Shown here: positions 1 to 9,172 of the stretch, one piece after another
Layout: every line of letters begins with the position of its first letter
How positions within the stretch are numbered: position 1 is the stretch's first letter
Assembly (NCBI RefSeq): GCF_000285295.1
Contig: NZ_CADP01000004.1
Span: 1 to 64,000, forward strand
Source of the DNA: Komagataeibacter europaeus LMG 18890
GTDB taxonomy: Bacteria; Pseudomonadota; Alphaproteobacteria; Acetobacterales; Acetobacteraceae
Reading direction: 5' to 3'
DNA: 64,000 nt
Program-made: the position numbers and the translations under genes
The notes under the pieces: generated by a model
Told to the model about the DNA's origin: nothing
Databases searched by the model: none
What the model saw: the letters and a program-made list of their open reading frames with translations, nothing else

Positions 1-894
1 ACGGACCGTCTGGACGGGCTTTACGATGAACCCCGGCCGGGGACACCACGCTCGATCGGCGACGGGGAAATCGCGGAGACGATCCGCCGGACACTGGAAG
101 AAACCCCGCGCGGTGCTACGCATTGGTCGCTGCGCTCGATGGCACAGGCCGTGGGATATGCACCGTCAACGATCCATCGCATCTGGAAAGCGTTCGGGTT
201 ACAGCCGCATCGAACAGAGACCTTCAAACTGTCGAACGACCCCCTCTTCGTGGAGAAGGTCCGCGACATCGTTGGTCTGTATATGGCACCGCCGGAGCGT
301 GCGCTGGTACTGTGCGTGGATGAGAAGAGCCAGATCCAGGCGCTGGATCGCAGCCAGCCCATGCTCCCGATGCGGCCCGGCCAGGTCGAGCGGCGGACAC
401 ATGACTATACCCGCCACGGTACGACCTCACTGTTCGCAGCTCTCGACATTGCCACCGGCACCATCATTGGAAAGTGTTATCCGAAGCACCGATCCACGGA
501 ATTCCGCAAATTCCTTGACCAGATCGAAACCAATGTGCCGACTGACCTCGATATCCATCTGGTGATGGATAACTATGCCACCCACAAGACGAAGCTGATC
601 CGTGACTGGTTGGCCAGGCGCCCGCGCTGGCACGTTCATTTTACGCCGACCGGGGCCTCATGGATCAATCAGGTGGAGCGGTTTTTCGCTCTCGTCACTG
701 AAAAGCAGATCAGGCGCGGCATTCACCGTTCGACCGAAGCCCTGGAGGCCGACATCAGGGCTTTCATCGCCGTCCATAACGAACAGCCCAAGCCCTTCAA
801 ATGGACCAGATCCGCCGACGACATCCTGCAGGCCGTCAAGCGATTCTGCCTCCGTACTACCAAAATCAGCGAAACTTCAGAATCAGGACACTAG
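1..894 (+). CDS. IS630 family transposase, N-terminus cut by the window edge
   Basis: DDE-type transposase that cuts and joins element ends at TA targets. 297 residues are visible in frame 1. Near the start of the visible part is a helix-turn-helix-like stretch ([20 protein letters not shown]). The three catalytic acidic residues can be placed in CVDEKSQ (about residue 105), VMDNYATHK (about residue 188) and NQVERFF (about residue 224), the D-D-E pattern of IS630. The length and an open frame at base 1 suggest that only some 40-60 residues are missing. The stop codon TAG overlaps the inferred target TA. No frameshift is visible in the visible part, so the copy may be active if its left part is intact. 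Confidence 0.88.
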   Translation, partial: TDRLDGLYDEPRPGTPRSIGDGEIAETIRRTLEETPRGATHWSLRSMAQAVGYAPSTIHRIWKAFGLQPHRTETFKLSNDPLFVEKVRDIVGLYMAPPERALVLCVDEKSQIQALDRSQPMLPMRPGQVERRTHDYTRHGTTSLFAALDIATGTIIGKCYPKHRSTEFRKFLDQIETNVPTDLDIHLVMDNYATHKTKLIRDWLARRPRWHVHFTPTGASWINQVERFFALVTEKQIRRGIHRSTEALEADIRAFIAVHNEQPKPFKWTRSADDILQAVKRFCLRTTKISETSESGH

Positions 895-895
895 A
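1..895 (+). mobile_element. IS630-type insertion sequence, 3' part (left end outside the window)
   Basis: The segment is filled by one transposase reading frame that is already open at base 1 and ends at 894. IS630/Tc1-type elements insert at TA dinucleotides, and the last bases of the frame read GGACAC followed by TA then G. I infer that the element ends at about 891 and that TA at 892-893 is the target dinucleotide, so the junction with host DNA lies about 20 bases beyond the stop of trmB. The left terminal repeat is not in the window, so the inverted repeats cannot be compared. Confidence 0.75.
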
Positions 896-914
896 AGCTT
901 TTCCAGACAGTCCT

Positions 915-1619
915 TCAGCGCCGGATGAAGGTCCAGTACAAGGGCTGGCGTCCCGCCTTCAGCGCCTTGGCTTCGTAACGGGTTGGCGGCCAGCCGTCGG
1001 GGCGCACCCTGGCGGGTGGCGCGGTGTCAAACAGGTCCTGCGCGCCCATCACTTCCTCGACCCATGCCTGATAGGTCGGATCGTCACTGGCCACGCGCCA
1101 GATCGCGCCGGGACGCAGGATCCGGGCGGCCAGTTTCACCGTCTCGGGGTGGACGAAACGCCGCTTCGCATGGCGGGACTTGGGCCACGGATCAGGAAAC
1201 ATCAGGAACAGGCGGTCAATCGACGCATCGGGCAGGCCGCGCAGCAGGATACGCGCGTCCTCATCCCAGATCCGCAGCATGTCCGGGACGGGCGCGGTTG
1301 CTTCCTCATCATCCGGCACGACGCGGGACAGCAGGGAACACAACCCGTTTTCAAAGACTTCGCACGCGATATAGCCAACATCCGGATGGGCGGCATTCTG
1401 GGCCAGCGAATGTTCGCCGCCACCAAAGCCGACCTCCAGCCAGATCTGTCCGGGCGCATGCCCGAAAGCTGACGCCGGGTCCGGTATCGCCGCCTCGGGA
1501 AAACGCATGCGCGGCAGTGTCTGGTCCAGAAGCCGCTGCTGGCGCGGGCGCAGCGGATGGCCGCGCTGGCGTCCGTAAAGCCGGTCAGGCGATGCCTTTA
1601 CATCCACGGAGGCCGTCAT
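915..1619 (-). CDS. trmB: tRNA (guanine-46-N7)-methyltransferase
   Basis: Methylates N7 of G46 in the variable loop of tRNAs using S-adenosylmethionine, in the cytoplasm. 234 aa, usual family length. The AdoMet-binding loop is WLEVGFGGGEH at about residues 60-70, and the family motif LMFPDPWPKSRHAKRRF follows with its Asp-Pro-Trp-Pro core and basic tail. I chose the start giving MTASVDVKASP because an upstream start would add 33 residues without family character. It lies downstream of metK on the same strand, 257 bases away, a pairing that makes sense because MetK supplies its methyl donor. An IS630 element begins about 20 bases beyond its stop but leaves the gene whole. Confidence 0.92.
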   Translation of the reverse strand: MTASVDVKASPDRLYGRQRGHPLRPRQQRLLDQTLPRMRFPEAAIPDPASAFGHAPGQIWLEVGFGGGEHSLAQNAAHPDVGYIACEVFENGLCSLLSRVVPDDEEATAPVPDMLRIWDEDARILLRGLPDASIDRLFLMFPDPWPKSRHAKRRFVHPETVKLAARILRPGAIWRVASDDPTYQAWVEEVMGAQDLFDTAPPARVRPDGWPPTRYEAKALKAGRQPLYWTFIRR

Positions 1620-1787
1620 ATGTCCGAAAATCCTGCTCCTGCTGCCGTGGCGCACGCCGCACGGCATGATTGAAAAACACAGCGGGGGCCGCCATGACCG
1701 GCTTTTACAAGCAGTCACGGCAGGCCCCCAATGGCTCCGGCACGTTATAGGCCAAAGCGGACGGATTCATGAACCCGCCAGATCGTC

Positions 1788-1876
1788 AAAAAGTTTTTGG
1801 TGAAGCTTTTTTCAAAAAGCTTCACGGAACGCCGCCTTTTTAAAAAAAGGCGGCACCCAAAAACCTTTCCTGTTTT
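1788..1876 (+). repeat. dispersed palindromic repeat, copy A (full length)
   Basis: Most complete of six related intergenic copies (A-F). From 5': outer arm AAAAAGTTTTTGG (1788-1800); hairpin 1, TGAAGCTTTTT (1801-1811) against AAAAAGCTTCA (1814-1824); hairpin 2, GCCGCCTTTT (1831-1840) against AAAAGGCGGC (1845-1854); outer arm CCAAAAAC (1857-1864), then a T-rich tail. The whole can fold as a closed outer stem carrying two hairpins. The tail runs directly into the minus-strand stop codon of metK at 1877. It could act as a bidirectional terminator or mRNA 3' end. Confidence 0.8.
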
Positions 1877-3064
1877 TTAGCGGTTGAACGCGCCACGCAG
1901 GGCGTCGACCAGATCGGTCTGTTCCCACGTGAAATCGTCCTTCGCCGCATCCGGCGTGCGGCCGAAATGGCCGTAGGCGGAGGTCTGGGTGTAGATCGGG
2001 CGGTTCAGGCGCAGGTGCTTGCGGATACCGCGCGGGGACAGGTCCATGACCTCACGCAGCACACGACCCAGCTTCGCCTCGTCCACATCCTTGCCCGTGT
2101 CATCAAGGTCAACATAGACCGACAGCGGGTGGGACACGCCAATGGCATAGGAAATCTGCAGCGTGCAGCGATCGGCCAGGCCTGCGGCCACGACGTTCTT
2201 CGCCAGGTAGCGACAGGCATAGGCCGCCGAGCGGTCAACCTTCGTCGGATCCTTGCCCGAGAACGCGCCGCCACCATGCGGTGCCGCACCGCCATAGGTA
2301 TCCACAATGATCTTGCGCCCGGTCAGGCCGCAATCACCATCCGGACCACCGATGACAAAGACGCCGGTGGGGTTGACGTAGAATTCGTCTTCCGGCGGCA
2401 TCCAGCCTTCCGGCAGGACATCACGCACGATGCTGCCCAGTTCCTCACGGATGGTGGCCTGGCTGGCCCCTTCAACGTGCTGGGTGGAAATCACGACGGA
2501 GGTCGCGCCAACCGGCTTGCCATTGACATAGCGCAGGCTGACCTGGCTCTTGGCATCGGGCTGCAGGGCCGCGGCGCGCGGATCACCCGCCTTGCGCAGG
2601 TCACGCACGCGGTGAAGGATGTCATGCGCGTAGAACAGCGGCGCGGGCATGAGGCTTTCGGTTTCACGCGTGGCGAAGCCGAACATGATGCCCTGGTCAC
2701 CAGCGCCCTCGTCCTTCTCGCCCGCGCTGTCCACGCCCACGGCGATATCGGCGGACTGTGCGTGCAGGTAGTATTCCACCTCGGCATTGCGCCATGAGAA
2801 ACCGGCCTGGTCGTAGCCGATATCCTTCACCGCGTCGCGCGCACCCTGGATCAGCAGGTCAGGGGTGACAGAGGCCGGGCCACGGACTTCACCAGCCAGG
2901 ATGATGCGGTTGGTGGTGACCATTGTTTCACACGCAACGCGCGATTCACCGTCTGCGGTCAGGAATGCATCAAGAACGGTATCACTGATCCGGTCGGCGA
3001 CCTTGTCGGGATGCCCTTCGGATACCGATTCCGATGTAAACAGAAAATCGCCTTTATTACGCAT
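1877..3064 (-). CDS. metK: S-adenosylmethionine synthetase
   Basis: Forms S-adenosylmethionine from methionine and ATP, with release of phosphate and pyrophosphate; cytoplasmic homotetramer in the known family. 395 aa, standard length. The ATP/methionine region is visible as [14 protein letters not shown] (about residues 15-28) and [12 protein letters not shown] (about 121-132), and the phosphate-binding [19 protein letters not shown] signature is present. The start ATG follows a GACAGGA stretch. The leader between metK and dapB (3065-3210) contains a long interrupted stem, described separately, that could mediate feedback control. A dispersed repeat lies immediately beyond the stop. Confidence 0.97.
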   Translation of the reverse strand: MRNKGDFLFTSESVSEGHPDKVADRISDTVLDAFLTADGESRVACETMVTTNRIILAGEVRGPASVTPDLLIQGARDAVKDIGYDQAGFSWRNAEVEYYLHAQSADIAVGVDSAGEKDEGAGDQGIMFGFATRETESLMPAPLFYAHDILHRVRDLRKAGDPRAAALQPDAKSQVSLRYVNGKPVGATSVVISTQHVEGASQATIREELGSIVRDVLPEGWMPPEDEFYVNPTGVFVIGGPDGDCGLTGRKIIVDTYGGAAPHGGGAFSGKDPTKVDRSAAYACRYLAKNVVAAGLADRCTLQISYAIGVSHPLSVYVDLDDTGKDVDEAKLGRVLREVMDLSPRGIRKHLRLNRPIYTQTSAYGHFGRTPDAAKDDFTWEQTDLVDALRGAFNR

Positions 3065-3102
3065 GATGGTCCTGTCTGCCTCGTATGGAGTAGGAGAAAT
3101 AA

Positions 3103-3157
3103 CGCCTGCGGAACCCGGCGTACGATCGCATGCGTTTGGCGGAAACCGGGTCAGGCG
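3103..3157 (-). promoter_or_regulatory. interrupted stem-loop in the metK leader
   Basis: Two stacked helices separated by a 4-base bulge: 3103-3108 pairs with 3152-3157 (CGCCTG/CAGGCG) and 3113-3118 with 3146-3151 (ACCCGG/CCGGGT), closing a 27-base loop. Read on the metK strand the structure ends about 38 bases before the start codon. It does not match any SAM riboswitch consensus I know. The pairing is seen; the regulatory role is inference. Confidence 0.4.
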
Positions 3158-3210
3158 TCAAGCCATTTCCCTGAATACCACCCTCGCAGGGCGCGGGCCC
3201 CGTACCCCGG

Positions 3211-4002
3211 TTACGCCGGGCGTTCCAGCCCCAGTACATCTTCCATATTATAAAGACCCGCCACGCGCGCCCGCAGCCAGCGCGCCGCCCGCACGGCCCC
3301 GGTCGCATAGACCCGGCGGTCAAAGGACCGGTGGGTCAGGCTGATCTGTTCATGCCCCGATGTGAAAATGACGGAATGCTCGCCCACGATCTGCCCGCCA
3401 CGCAGGGCGGCAAACCCGATCGCCCCATCGGCACGCGGGCCGGTATGGCCATCGCGACCGCTTTCGATATGGTCTTCCAGCCGGATTCCACGGCCTTCAG
3501 CCACCGCGCGGCCCATGGCCAGCGCCGTGCCGGACGGGGCATCGACCTTCTGCCGATGGTGCATTTCCAGTATCTCGGCATCATATTCGCTGCCGGGCAG
3601 GACGGCGGCCATCTGCCGGGCCAACCGGGTGACCAGCGTGACACCGGGGGAAAAATTGGCCGCCTGCACGACCGCGATCCTTTTCGCCGCCGCATCGACA
3701 GCCTGCTGCTGGACCGGCGACAGGCCGGTCGTGCCCAGCACCCATGCGATCCCGCTTTCAGCCAGTGCCGTGGCATGCGGGATGACCGTATCGGCGTGGG
3801 TGAAATCAATCACGACATCGCAATGGCGCGCAAGTCCGGCAATATCGGCATAAACGGGACAGTCGATCCCAACGACCGTCTGACCATTACGCGTCGTGCC
3901 CCCGGCCAGCACGGCGCCACCCGATGGCACTTCTTCCGCCAGAAGGCGACCGACACGCCCATTCAGGCCCGCGATCCCGATACGCAATGGCTGCGCGTCC
4001 AT
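3211..4002 (-). CDS. dapB: 4-hydroxy-tetrahydrodipicolinate reductase
   Basis: Second committed step of the lysine/diaminopimelate pathway: NAD(P)H reduction of 4-hydroxy-tetrahydrodipicolinate, in the cytoplasm. 263 aa, normal length. The N-terminal Rossmann motif is GIAGLNGRVGR (residues 9-19). The catalytic/substrate-binding motif EMHHRQKVDAPSGTA spans about 146-160, with the His-His pair and Lys152. I chose the ATG at 4002 because it follows a GGAGAAG ribosome site and starts just before the Rossmann strand; the longer frame adds 33 unrelated residues. The gene lies between dnaJ and metK on the same strand but is separated from dnaJ by a hairpin. Confidence 0.95.
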   Translation of the reverse strand: MDAQPLRIGIAGLNGRVGRLLAEEVPSGGAVLAGGTTRNGQTVVGIDCPVYADIAGLARHCDVVIDFTHADTVIPHATALAESGIAWVLGTTGLSPVQQQAVDAAAKRIAVVQAANFSPGVTLVTRLARQMAAVLPGSEYDAEILEMHHRQKVDAPSGTALAMGRAVAEGRGIRLEDHIESGRDGHTGPRADGAIGFAALRGGQIVGEHSVIFTSGHEQISLTHRSFDRRVYATGAVRAARWLRARVAGLYNMEDVLGLERPA

Positions 4003-4035
4003 GCAGTCTTCTCCACCAGTCCAGATATAGAAATA

Positions 4036-4061
4036 GCGGCGCGACCGGGGGATCGCGCCGC
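4036..4061 (-). terminator. hairpin downstream of dnaJ, probable terminator
   Basis: Perfect 9-bp stem GCGGCGCGA (4036-4044) with TCGCGCCGC (4053-4061) and an 8-base loop. On the minus strand it is followed by a moderately T-rich stretch rather than a pure T run. It sits 122 bases beyond the dnaJ stop and about 34 bases before the dapB start, so it may end dnaJ mRNA or shape the dapB leader. Confidence 0.45.
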
Positions 4062-4183
4062 CTGAGCCTATCCATGGTGCAAGTTGGGGGGGATTCACCA
4101 TGAATAGTATGATGACCCTACACCTGAATAATCAGTCATTTCAACTGCCGCCCCGTCATGACAGGGCGGGGGAAAGGGCAGGT

Positions 4184-5311
4184 TTACAGCTTGCCTTCAA
4201 AAAAATCCTTCACCTTGCTGAAGAAACCGGTGCTTTCGGGGCTGCCCTTGGCATGGCCTGCGCCGTCGCCCTCGAATTCCTCCAGCAGTTCACGCTGGCG
4301 CTTGGTCAGGTGGCGCGGCGTTTCCACCACGACCTGGATATACATGTCCCCGCGCGCGGAAGACCGCAGGACCGAAAAACCCTTGCCCCGCAGGCGGAAA
4401 TGTTCGCCCGTCTGGGTTCCCGCCGGGATCTTCACCTTGGTGCGTGACCCGTCAACGACCGGTACCTCGATCTCGGTCCCCAGGGCCGCCTGCGCCATGC
4501 GCACGGGCACGCGACAGTAGATATTGGCGCCATCGCGCTGGAAGATCGCATGCTGTTCGACCGATACATGGACATACAGGTCGCCCGCGGGCACGCCCTT
4601 GCCGCCGGATTCCCCCTCGCCAGAAATACGGATGCGGGTGCCGTCTTCCACGCCGGCGGGGATCGCGACCTCGATGGTACGGTTCTTTTCCACCGTGCCT
4701 GTGCCGTGGCATTCCTTGCACGGATTACGGATCAGGTGGCCCGAGCCATGACAGGTGGGGCAGGGACGTTCCACAAAGAAGAAGCCCTGCTGTGCGCGCA
4801 CCTTGCCCGCGCCATGGCACGATGGGCAGGTTTCGGGCTTCGCATCCTTGTCCGCCGAACCGGTGCCGTCACAGCTTTCACAGGTGACGCGGGTGGGAAC
4901 GGTGATCTTTTTCTTAACGCCGGAAAAGGCCTCGGCAAAGGTGATGGTGACCTGCACCTGCAGGTCGGCACCCGAGCGGCGGCCACCACGCCGGCCACCC
5001 ATCATGTCGCCAAACATCTGTTCAAAGATGTCACCCAGGCCGCCACCGCCGAAATCGAAGCCGCCAGCACCGGGGCCACCGCCCTCGAACGCCGCATGGC
5101 CGAACCGGTCATAGGCCGCGCGCTTCTGGTCATCCTTCAGCACGTCGTAGGCTTCGTTGATTTCCTTGAACCTGTTTTCCGCATCCGTATCCCCGGGATT
5201 CCGGTCGGGGTGGTACTTCATGGCCAGCTTGCGATACGCCCGCTTGATCTCGTCACCATTGGCATCGCGAGAAACTTCAAGGACTGCGTAATAATCTATC
5301 TTGGTGGCCAT
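4184..5311 (-). CDS. dnaJ: chaperone DnaJ (Hsp40)
   Basis: Co-chaperone that delivers unfolded proteins to DnaK and stimulates its ATPase. 375 aa, normal. J domain at the N-terminus with HPD at residues 34-36, then a Gly/Phe-rich linker (about 75-110), then four zinc-binding CxxCxGxG repeats ([32 protein letters not shown]), then the C-terminal substrate-binding domains. Lies 188 bases downstream of dnaK on the same strand. A strong terminator follows dnaK, so dnaJ probably depends partly on its own promoter; I could not find a heat-shock-type promoter directly before it. Confidence 0.97.
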   Translation of the reverse strand: MATKIDYYAVLEVSRDANGDEIKRAYRKLAMKYHPDRNPGDTDAENRFKEINEAYDVLKDDQKRAAYDRFGHAAFEGGGPGAGGFDFGGGGLGDIFEQMFGDMMGGRRGGRRSGADLQVQVTITFAEAFSGVKKKITVPTRVTCESCDGTGSADKDAKPETCPSCHGAGKVRAQQGFFFVERPCPTCHGSGHLIRNPCKECHGTGTVEKNRTIEVAIPAGVEDGTRIRISGEGESGGKGVPAGDLYVHVSVEQHAIFQRDGANIYCRVPVRMAQAALGTEIEVPVVDGSRTKVKIPAGTQTGEHFRLRGKGFSVLRSSARGDMYIQVVVETPRHLTKRQRELLEEFEGDGAGHAKGSPESTGFFSKVKDFFEGKL

Positions 5312-5393
5312 GTGGGTCCTCTAGCAAACGCGATCGCCCGACATCCTCGCGGCACGATCCTCGCGTTCCAGATATTGTTGCTGGGCAGAATAT

Positions 5394-5426
5394 GAAAAGC
5401 GCCCGCCTTCACAGAAGCACGGGCGC
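5394..5426 (-). terminator. rho-independent terminator after dnaK
   Basis: On the minus strand GCGCCCG (5420-5426 in complement) pairs with CGGGCGC (5399-5405 in complement), with an inner CTTC/GAAG pairing in the loop, followed by TTTT (5395-5398). It lies 74 bases beyond the dnaK stop and separates dnaK from dnaJ. Confidence 0.75.
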
Positions 5427-5499
5427 CACCTTGGTGGAAGGTGGGGCGGACCCGAAGGTCCACCCCTCATTCCGGAGCCTGTATGACGCCTTGCGGCGA

Positions 5500-7413
5500 T
5501 CAGGACTTCTTGGAGTCGTCCACGTCTTCGAAGTCGGCGTCGACAACCTTTTCGTCCTTCGGCGCGCCGCCCGGGGCAGCGCCGGCAGCACCCGGTGCGC
5601 CTTCGGCCTGGCCTGCCTTGTAGACAGCTTCGCCAACCTTCATGGCAACCTGCGTCAGGCGATCGGTCGCCGTCTTCAGGGCTTCGGCATCGGTGCCTTC
5701 CAGTGCCTTGCGCACTTCGGCAATCGCTGCTTCCGCTTCCGTCTTGTCAGCCGCCGGAACCTTGTCGCCTGCTTCGCTCAGGGACTTTTCGACCTGATGG
5801 GTCAGACCTTCGGCCTGGTTACGGGCCTCGACCTGTTCCTTCTTCGCCTTGTCGGCGGCGGCATTGGCTTCGGCGTCCTTCACCATCTTTTCGATGTCGG
5901 ACTCGGACAGACCACCAGAAGCCTGGATCTTGATCTGCTGTTCCTTGCCGGTCGCCTTGTCCTTGGCCGAGACGGACACGATGCCGTTGGCGTCGATGTC
6001 GAACGTCACCTCGATCTGCGGCACGCCACGCGGTGCGGGGGCGATGCCGGTCAGGTCGAACGTGCCCAGCAGCTTATTGTCAGCAGACATTTCACGCTCG
6101 CCCTGATAGACCTTGATGGTCACGGCGCTCTGGTTGTCTTCCGCGGTCGAGAAGGTCTGGCTCTTCTTCGTCGGGATCGTCGTGTTGCGGTCGATCAGGC
6201 GGGTGAACACGCCACCCAGCGTCTCGATACCCAGCGACAGCGGCGTCACATCGAGCAGCAGCACATCCTTGACGTCACCCTGCAGCACCGCGCCCTGAAC
6301 CGCCGCGCCGATGGCGACCACTTCGTCGGGGTTCACGTTGCGGGCGGGTTCCTTGCCGAAGAACTCCTTAACGGCCTCGATCACCTTGGGCATACGGGTC
6401 ATGCCGCCGACCAGGATGACTTCGTCAATCTCACCAGCGGAAACCGACGCGTCCTTCATTGCGGCGCGGCAGGGTTCCAGCGTGCGCTGGATCAGGTCGT
6501 CCACCAGGCTTTCCAGCTTCGCGCGGGTCAGCTTCACCACAAGATGCTTTGGGCCGGATGCATCAGCCGTGATGAACGGCAGGTTGATCTCGGTCTCCTT
6601 GGAGGAGGACAGCTCGATCTTCGCCTTTTCGGCCGCTTCCTTCAGGCGCTGCAGGGCCAGCTTGTCCTGACGCAGGTCGATGCCCTGCTCACGCTTGAAC
6701 TCGTCAGCCAGGAAGCCGATGATGCGGGCGTCAAAGTCTTCACCGCCGAGGAAGGTGTCACCGTTGGTGGACTTCACCTCGATCACGCCGTCGGAGATCT
6801 CGAGGATGGACACGTCGAACGTGCCGCCGCCAAGGTCATAGACCGCAACCGTGCCGCCGTTCTTCTTCTGCAGGCCATAGGCCAGCGCCGCAGCGGTCGG
6901 TTCGTTGATGATACGCAGGACTTCCAGACCGGCGATACGGCCGGCGTCCTTGGTGGCCTGGCGCTGTGCGTCGTTGAAGTACGCGGGCACCGTAATGACG
7001 GCCTGCGTGACCTTCTCGCCCAGGTAGGATTCGGCAGTTTCCTTCATCTTGCCCAGAATGAAGGCGGAAATCTGCGCGGGGGCGTATTTCTTGCCCTGTG
7101 CCTCGACCCATGCGTCGCCGTTGTCGCCCTTTACGATGGCGTAGGGGACCAGTTCCTTGTCCTTCGCCACGGTGGGATCGTCATAGCGGCGGCCGATCAG
7201 ACGCTTGACCGCATACAGGGTGTTGGCCGGGTTGGTGACCGCCTGGCGCTTCGCCGCCTGACCGACCAGCATTTCGCCGTTATCGGTGAACGCCACCATG
7301 GACGGGGTGGTACGTGCGCCTTCGCTGTTCTCGATAACCCGCGTCTCGTCGCCTTCGCGCACGGCAACGCAGGAATTGGTCGTACCAAGGTCGATACCGA
7401 TAACCTTGCTCAT
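5500..7413 (-). CDS. dnaK: chaperone DnaK (Hsp70)
   Basis: ATP-dependent chaperone that binds exposed hydrophobic segments; works with DnaJ and GrpE in the cytoplasm. 637 aa, normal. ATPase phosphate-1 motif [13 protein letters not shown] (about residues 5-17), phosphate-2 motif [14 protein letters not shown] (about 190), linker DVTPLSLG (about 390), and a C-terminal acidic tail ending [13 protein letters not shown] with the Gly/Ala-rich stretch before it. Ribosome site AAAAGGAGAG. Transcription probably starts at a heat-shock-type promoter at 7544-7572, giving a leader of roughly 120 bases that contains a hairpin next to the ribosome site. Confidence 0.98.
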   Translation of the reverse strand: MSKVIGIDLGTTNSCVAVREGDETRVIENSEGARTTPSMVAFTDNGEMLVGQAAKRQAVTNPANTLYAVKRLIGRRYDDPTVAKDKELVPYAIVKGDNGDAWVEAQGKKYAPAQISAFILGKMKETAESYLGEKVTQAVITVPAYFNDAQRQATKDAGRIAGLEVLRIINEPTAAALAYGLQKKNGGTVAVYDLGGGTFDVSILEISDGVIEVKSTNGDTFLGGEDFDARIIGFLADEFKREQGIDLRQDKLALQRLKEAAEKAKIELSSSKETEINLPFITADASGPKHLVVKLTRAKLESLVDDLIQRTLEPCRAAMKDASVSAGEIDEVILVGGMTRMPKVIEAVKEFFGKEPARNVNPDEVVAIGAAVQGAVLQGDVKDVLLLDVTPLSLGIETLGGVFTRLIDRNTTIPTKKSQTFSTAEDNQSAVTIKVYQGEREMSADNKLLGTFDLTGIAPAPRGVPQIEVTFDIDANGIVSVSAKDKATGKEQQIKIQASGGLSESDIEKMVKDAEANAAADKAKKEQVEARNQAEGLTHQVEKSLSEAGDKVPAADKTEAEAAIAEVRKALEGTDAEALKTATDRLTQVAMKVGEAVYKAGQAEGAPGAAGAAPGGAPKDEKVVDADFEDVDDSKKS

Positions 7414-7434
7414 TCAGATACTCTCCTTTTCAGC

Positions 7435-7467
7435 GGCCTGTCCTGACCCGAAGCATCGGGACAGACC
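7435..7467 (-). promoter_or_regulatory. hairpin in the dnaK 5' leader
   Basis: 9-bp stem 7435-7443 with 7459-7467 (one G-U pair), with an inner CGA/TCG pairing. On the dnaK strand it ends 4 bases before the AAAAGGAGAG ribosome site (7421-7430). It does not cover that site, so it is not an obvious thermometer; it may protect the 5' end or tune translation. Confidence 0.4.
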
Positions 7468-7543
7468 CTTTCTTTCATATCGTCCGGTGACGGGGCGGAC
7501 TGTCTGTTTCACATCCACCCGGCAGCACCGCTGTTACCATCCG

Positions 7544-7572
7544 ATGTAGGCAGCCCCCGCGCAGCTTTCAAG
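7544..7572 (-). promoter_or_regulatory. heat-shock sigma factor (RpoH) promoter for dnaK
   Basis: On the minus strand: CTTG (7569-7572), exactly 18 bases, then CCTACAT (7544-7550). The alphaproteobacterial RpoH consensus is CTTG-N17/18-CYTATNT, so only one base deviates. The same sequence architecture occurs before grpE, which supports the call. Confidence 0.75.
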
Positions 7573-7599
7573 GGCCTGAAGGCGTGCGCGGAAACGATT

Positions 7600-8205
7600 T
7601 CACCCTGCCTGCGCCGGTCCCTTTGACACGACAACCATGGCCGGCTTGAGCAGCCGCCCGTGCAGCGTCCATGCGGGGGTCCATGCCTCCATCACGGTGC
7701 CATGGGCGTGTTCGTCGCTGTGCTGTTCCGCCATGGCCTGATGGAGGTTGGCGTCAAAGGGCTTGCCCTTCGCGTCTTCCGCCTTGATGCCATTGCGTTC
7801 CAGAATGCCGATGAACGACCGCTCGGTGCTTTCGATCCCTTCGCGCATGCGGGTCAGGATGCTGTCCTCGCCCTCGGTGGGCTGGGGCAGGCTGGCCACC
7901 GCGCGCTTGAGGTTGTCAGCCGCCTCGACCACATCCTTGGCGAATTTCTGCACGGCGTACTGCCGGGCGTCTTCCACCTCGCGCTTGGCGCGGTTGCGGA
8001 CGTTCTGGGTCTCGGCTTCCGCACGGACCCATTTGTCACGCAGGGTCGCGACCTCGGCCTCCAGTTCGGCCACGCGCGGATCGACCGCGGCGTGCCCGGC
8101 TTCGGCCTCCGGCGCATGGCCGGAATGCTCATCAGTCGCGGGATTGGGTGTGCCGTCGCCGGTTGCGGCATTGGCAAAGGGGTTGGGGTCTGTGTTCTCG
8201 CTCAT
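7600..8205 (-). CDS. grpE: nucleotide exchange factor GrpE
   Basis: Releases ADP from DnaK so that the chaperone cycle can continue. 201 aa. The first 60 residues are acidic and low in structure; then comes the long coiled coil (about 62-115, ELEAEVATLRDKWVRAEAE) and the C-terminal beta domain ending with the motif LLKPAMVVVSKG. The start at 8205 is the only ATG that gives the acidic head without adding 49 unrelated residues. No clear ribosome site precedes it, and a heat-shock-type -10 box ends 8 bases upstream, so the mRNA may be leaderless. No hrcA is next to it; chvI is divergent instead. Confidence 0.93.
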   Translation of the reverse strand: MSENTDPNPFANAATGDGTPNPATDEHSGHAPEAEAGHAAVDPRVAELEAEVATLRDKWVRAEAETQNVRNRAKREVEDARQYAVQKFAKDVVEAADNLKRAVASLPQPTEGEDSILTRMREGIESTERSFIGILERNGIKAEDAKGKPFDANLHQAMAEQHSDEHAHGTVMEAWTPAWTLHGRLLKPAMVVVSKGPAQAG

Positions 8206-8213
8206 GCTCTTAC

Positions 8214-8242
8214 AAGTAGGTAACGGCTGGCCAATGGACAAG
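8214..8242 (-). promoter_or_regulatory. heat-shock sigma factor (RpoH) promoter for grpE
   Basis: On the minus strand: CTTG (8239-8242), exactly 18 bases, then CCTACTT (8214-8220), again one mismatch to CYTATNT. The -10 box ends 8 bases before the grpE start codon, so the predicted +1 falls within about 0-3 bases of the ATG. Confidence 0.68.
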
Positions 8243-8452
8243 GCATTGCGCTCCCGGCAGGCATGCCGTTTTTGCGCAACTTGTCCCGATCCGATGGAAC
8301 AGCCGGAACGCCAGCGGCGTTCCAGTGAAGCAGGATGCCCGCATCCCCTCATGACATGCGGGCGGATATGACGCTATGGTACATACGTGCGCCGGACAAG
8401 GAACCGGCAGACATGCCCCCCCATCCGGCAGAGGAGCGAAAAGAGAGCCCCC

Positions 8453-9163
8453 ATGGAGCCAACGAAACAGACGATCGTGCTGGTTGACGATGACAGGAAC
8501 ATCCTGACCTCCGTGCAGATGACACTGGAGGCGGAGGGATTCATCGTCCGCACCTATACCGATGGCGAAAGCGCGCTGCACGGTCTGTCGTCACGGCCGG
8601 CGGATCTGGCGGTGCTGGATATCAAGATGCCGCGCATGGACGGGATGGAACTGCTCCAGCGCCTGCGCGCGCGCTCGCAGCTGCCGGTGATCTTCCTGTC
8701 TTCCAAGGATGAGGAAGTGGACCAGCTCATGGGCCTGCGGCTGGGGGCGGATGACTATATCACCAAGCCCTTTTCCCAGCGCCTGCTGCTTGAGCGCATC
8801 CGCGCGCTGCTGCGCCGCAATGAAGTCAGCCGCAGCGAGGCCGCGGGCGTAAGCCCCACCGGCACCATGGTGCGCGGCGGGCTGTCGCTGGATGAAACAC
8901 GCCACCAGTGCCTGTGGCACGGGCGCGACATCCAGCTTACGGTGACCGAATTCCTGCTGGTCAAGGCGCTGGCGGCGCGCCCGGGACTGGTCAAGTCGCG
9001 CGACCAGCTGATCGATGCGGCGTATGGCGAGAACATTTATGTCGATGACCGCACGATCGACAGCCACATCAAGCGCGTGCGCAAGAAATTCCGCCAGGTT
9101 GATGAGGAATTCAACCAGATCGAGACCCTGTACGGGATCGGCTACCGCTACAAGGAAGAATGA
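8453..9163 (+). CDS. chvI: two-component response regulator, ChvI type
   Basis: DNA-binding response regulator partnered with the sensor kinase that follows. 236 aa. Receiver domain (about 5-120) with acidic pocket VDDD, the phospho-accepting Asp in VLDIKMP, and the conserved Lys in ITKPFSQ. OmpR/PhoB winged-helix domain (about 140-233) with the recognition region [15 protein letters not shown]. Start chosen at 8453 after GAGAG; an upstream in-frame start adds 22 Arg-rich residues without homology. In rhizobia ChvI/ChvG senses acid and envelope stress; here the pair lies 10 bases apart and is probably one transcript, divergent from grpE. Confidence 0.9.
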   Translation: MEPTKQTIVLVDDDRNILTSVQMTLEAEGFIVRTYTDGESALHGLSSRPADLAVLDIKMPRMDGMELLQRLRARSQLPVIFLSSKDEEVDQLMGLRLGADDYITKPFSQRLLLERIRALLRRNEVSRSEAAGVSPTGTMVRGGLSLDETRHQCLWHGRDIQLTVTEFLLVKALAARPGLVKSRDQLIDAAYGENIYVDDRTIDSHIKRVRKKFRQVDEEFNQIETLYGIGYRYKEE

Positions 9164-9172
9164 TCCAGCCGG

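Noticed and set aside
3065-3210. Known SAM riboswitch class before metK
   Set aside because: The leader folds, but conserved cores of the classes I know are not present, so it is listed only as an unassigned structure.
5392-7446. 684-codon plus-strand open frame
   Set aside because: It is the antisense shadow of dnaK, whose family motifs, start and ribosome site are clear on the minus strand.
7435-7467. RNA thermometer of the ROSE type before dnaK
   Set aside because: The stem leaves the ribosome site free and lacks the usual U-U/G-G pattern opposite the Shine-Dalgarno sequence.
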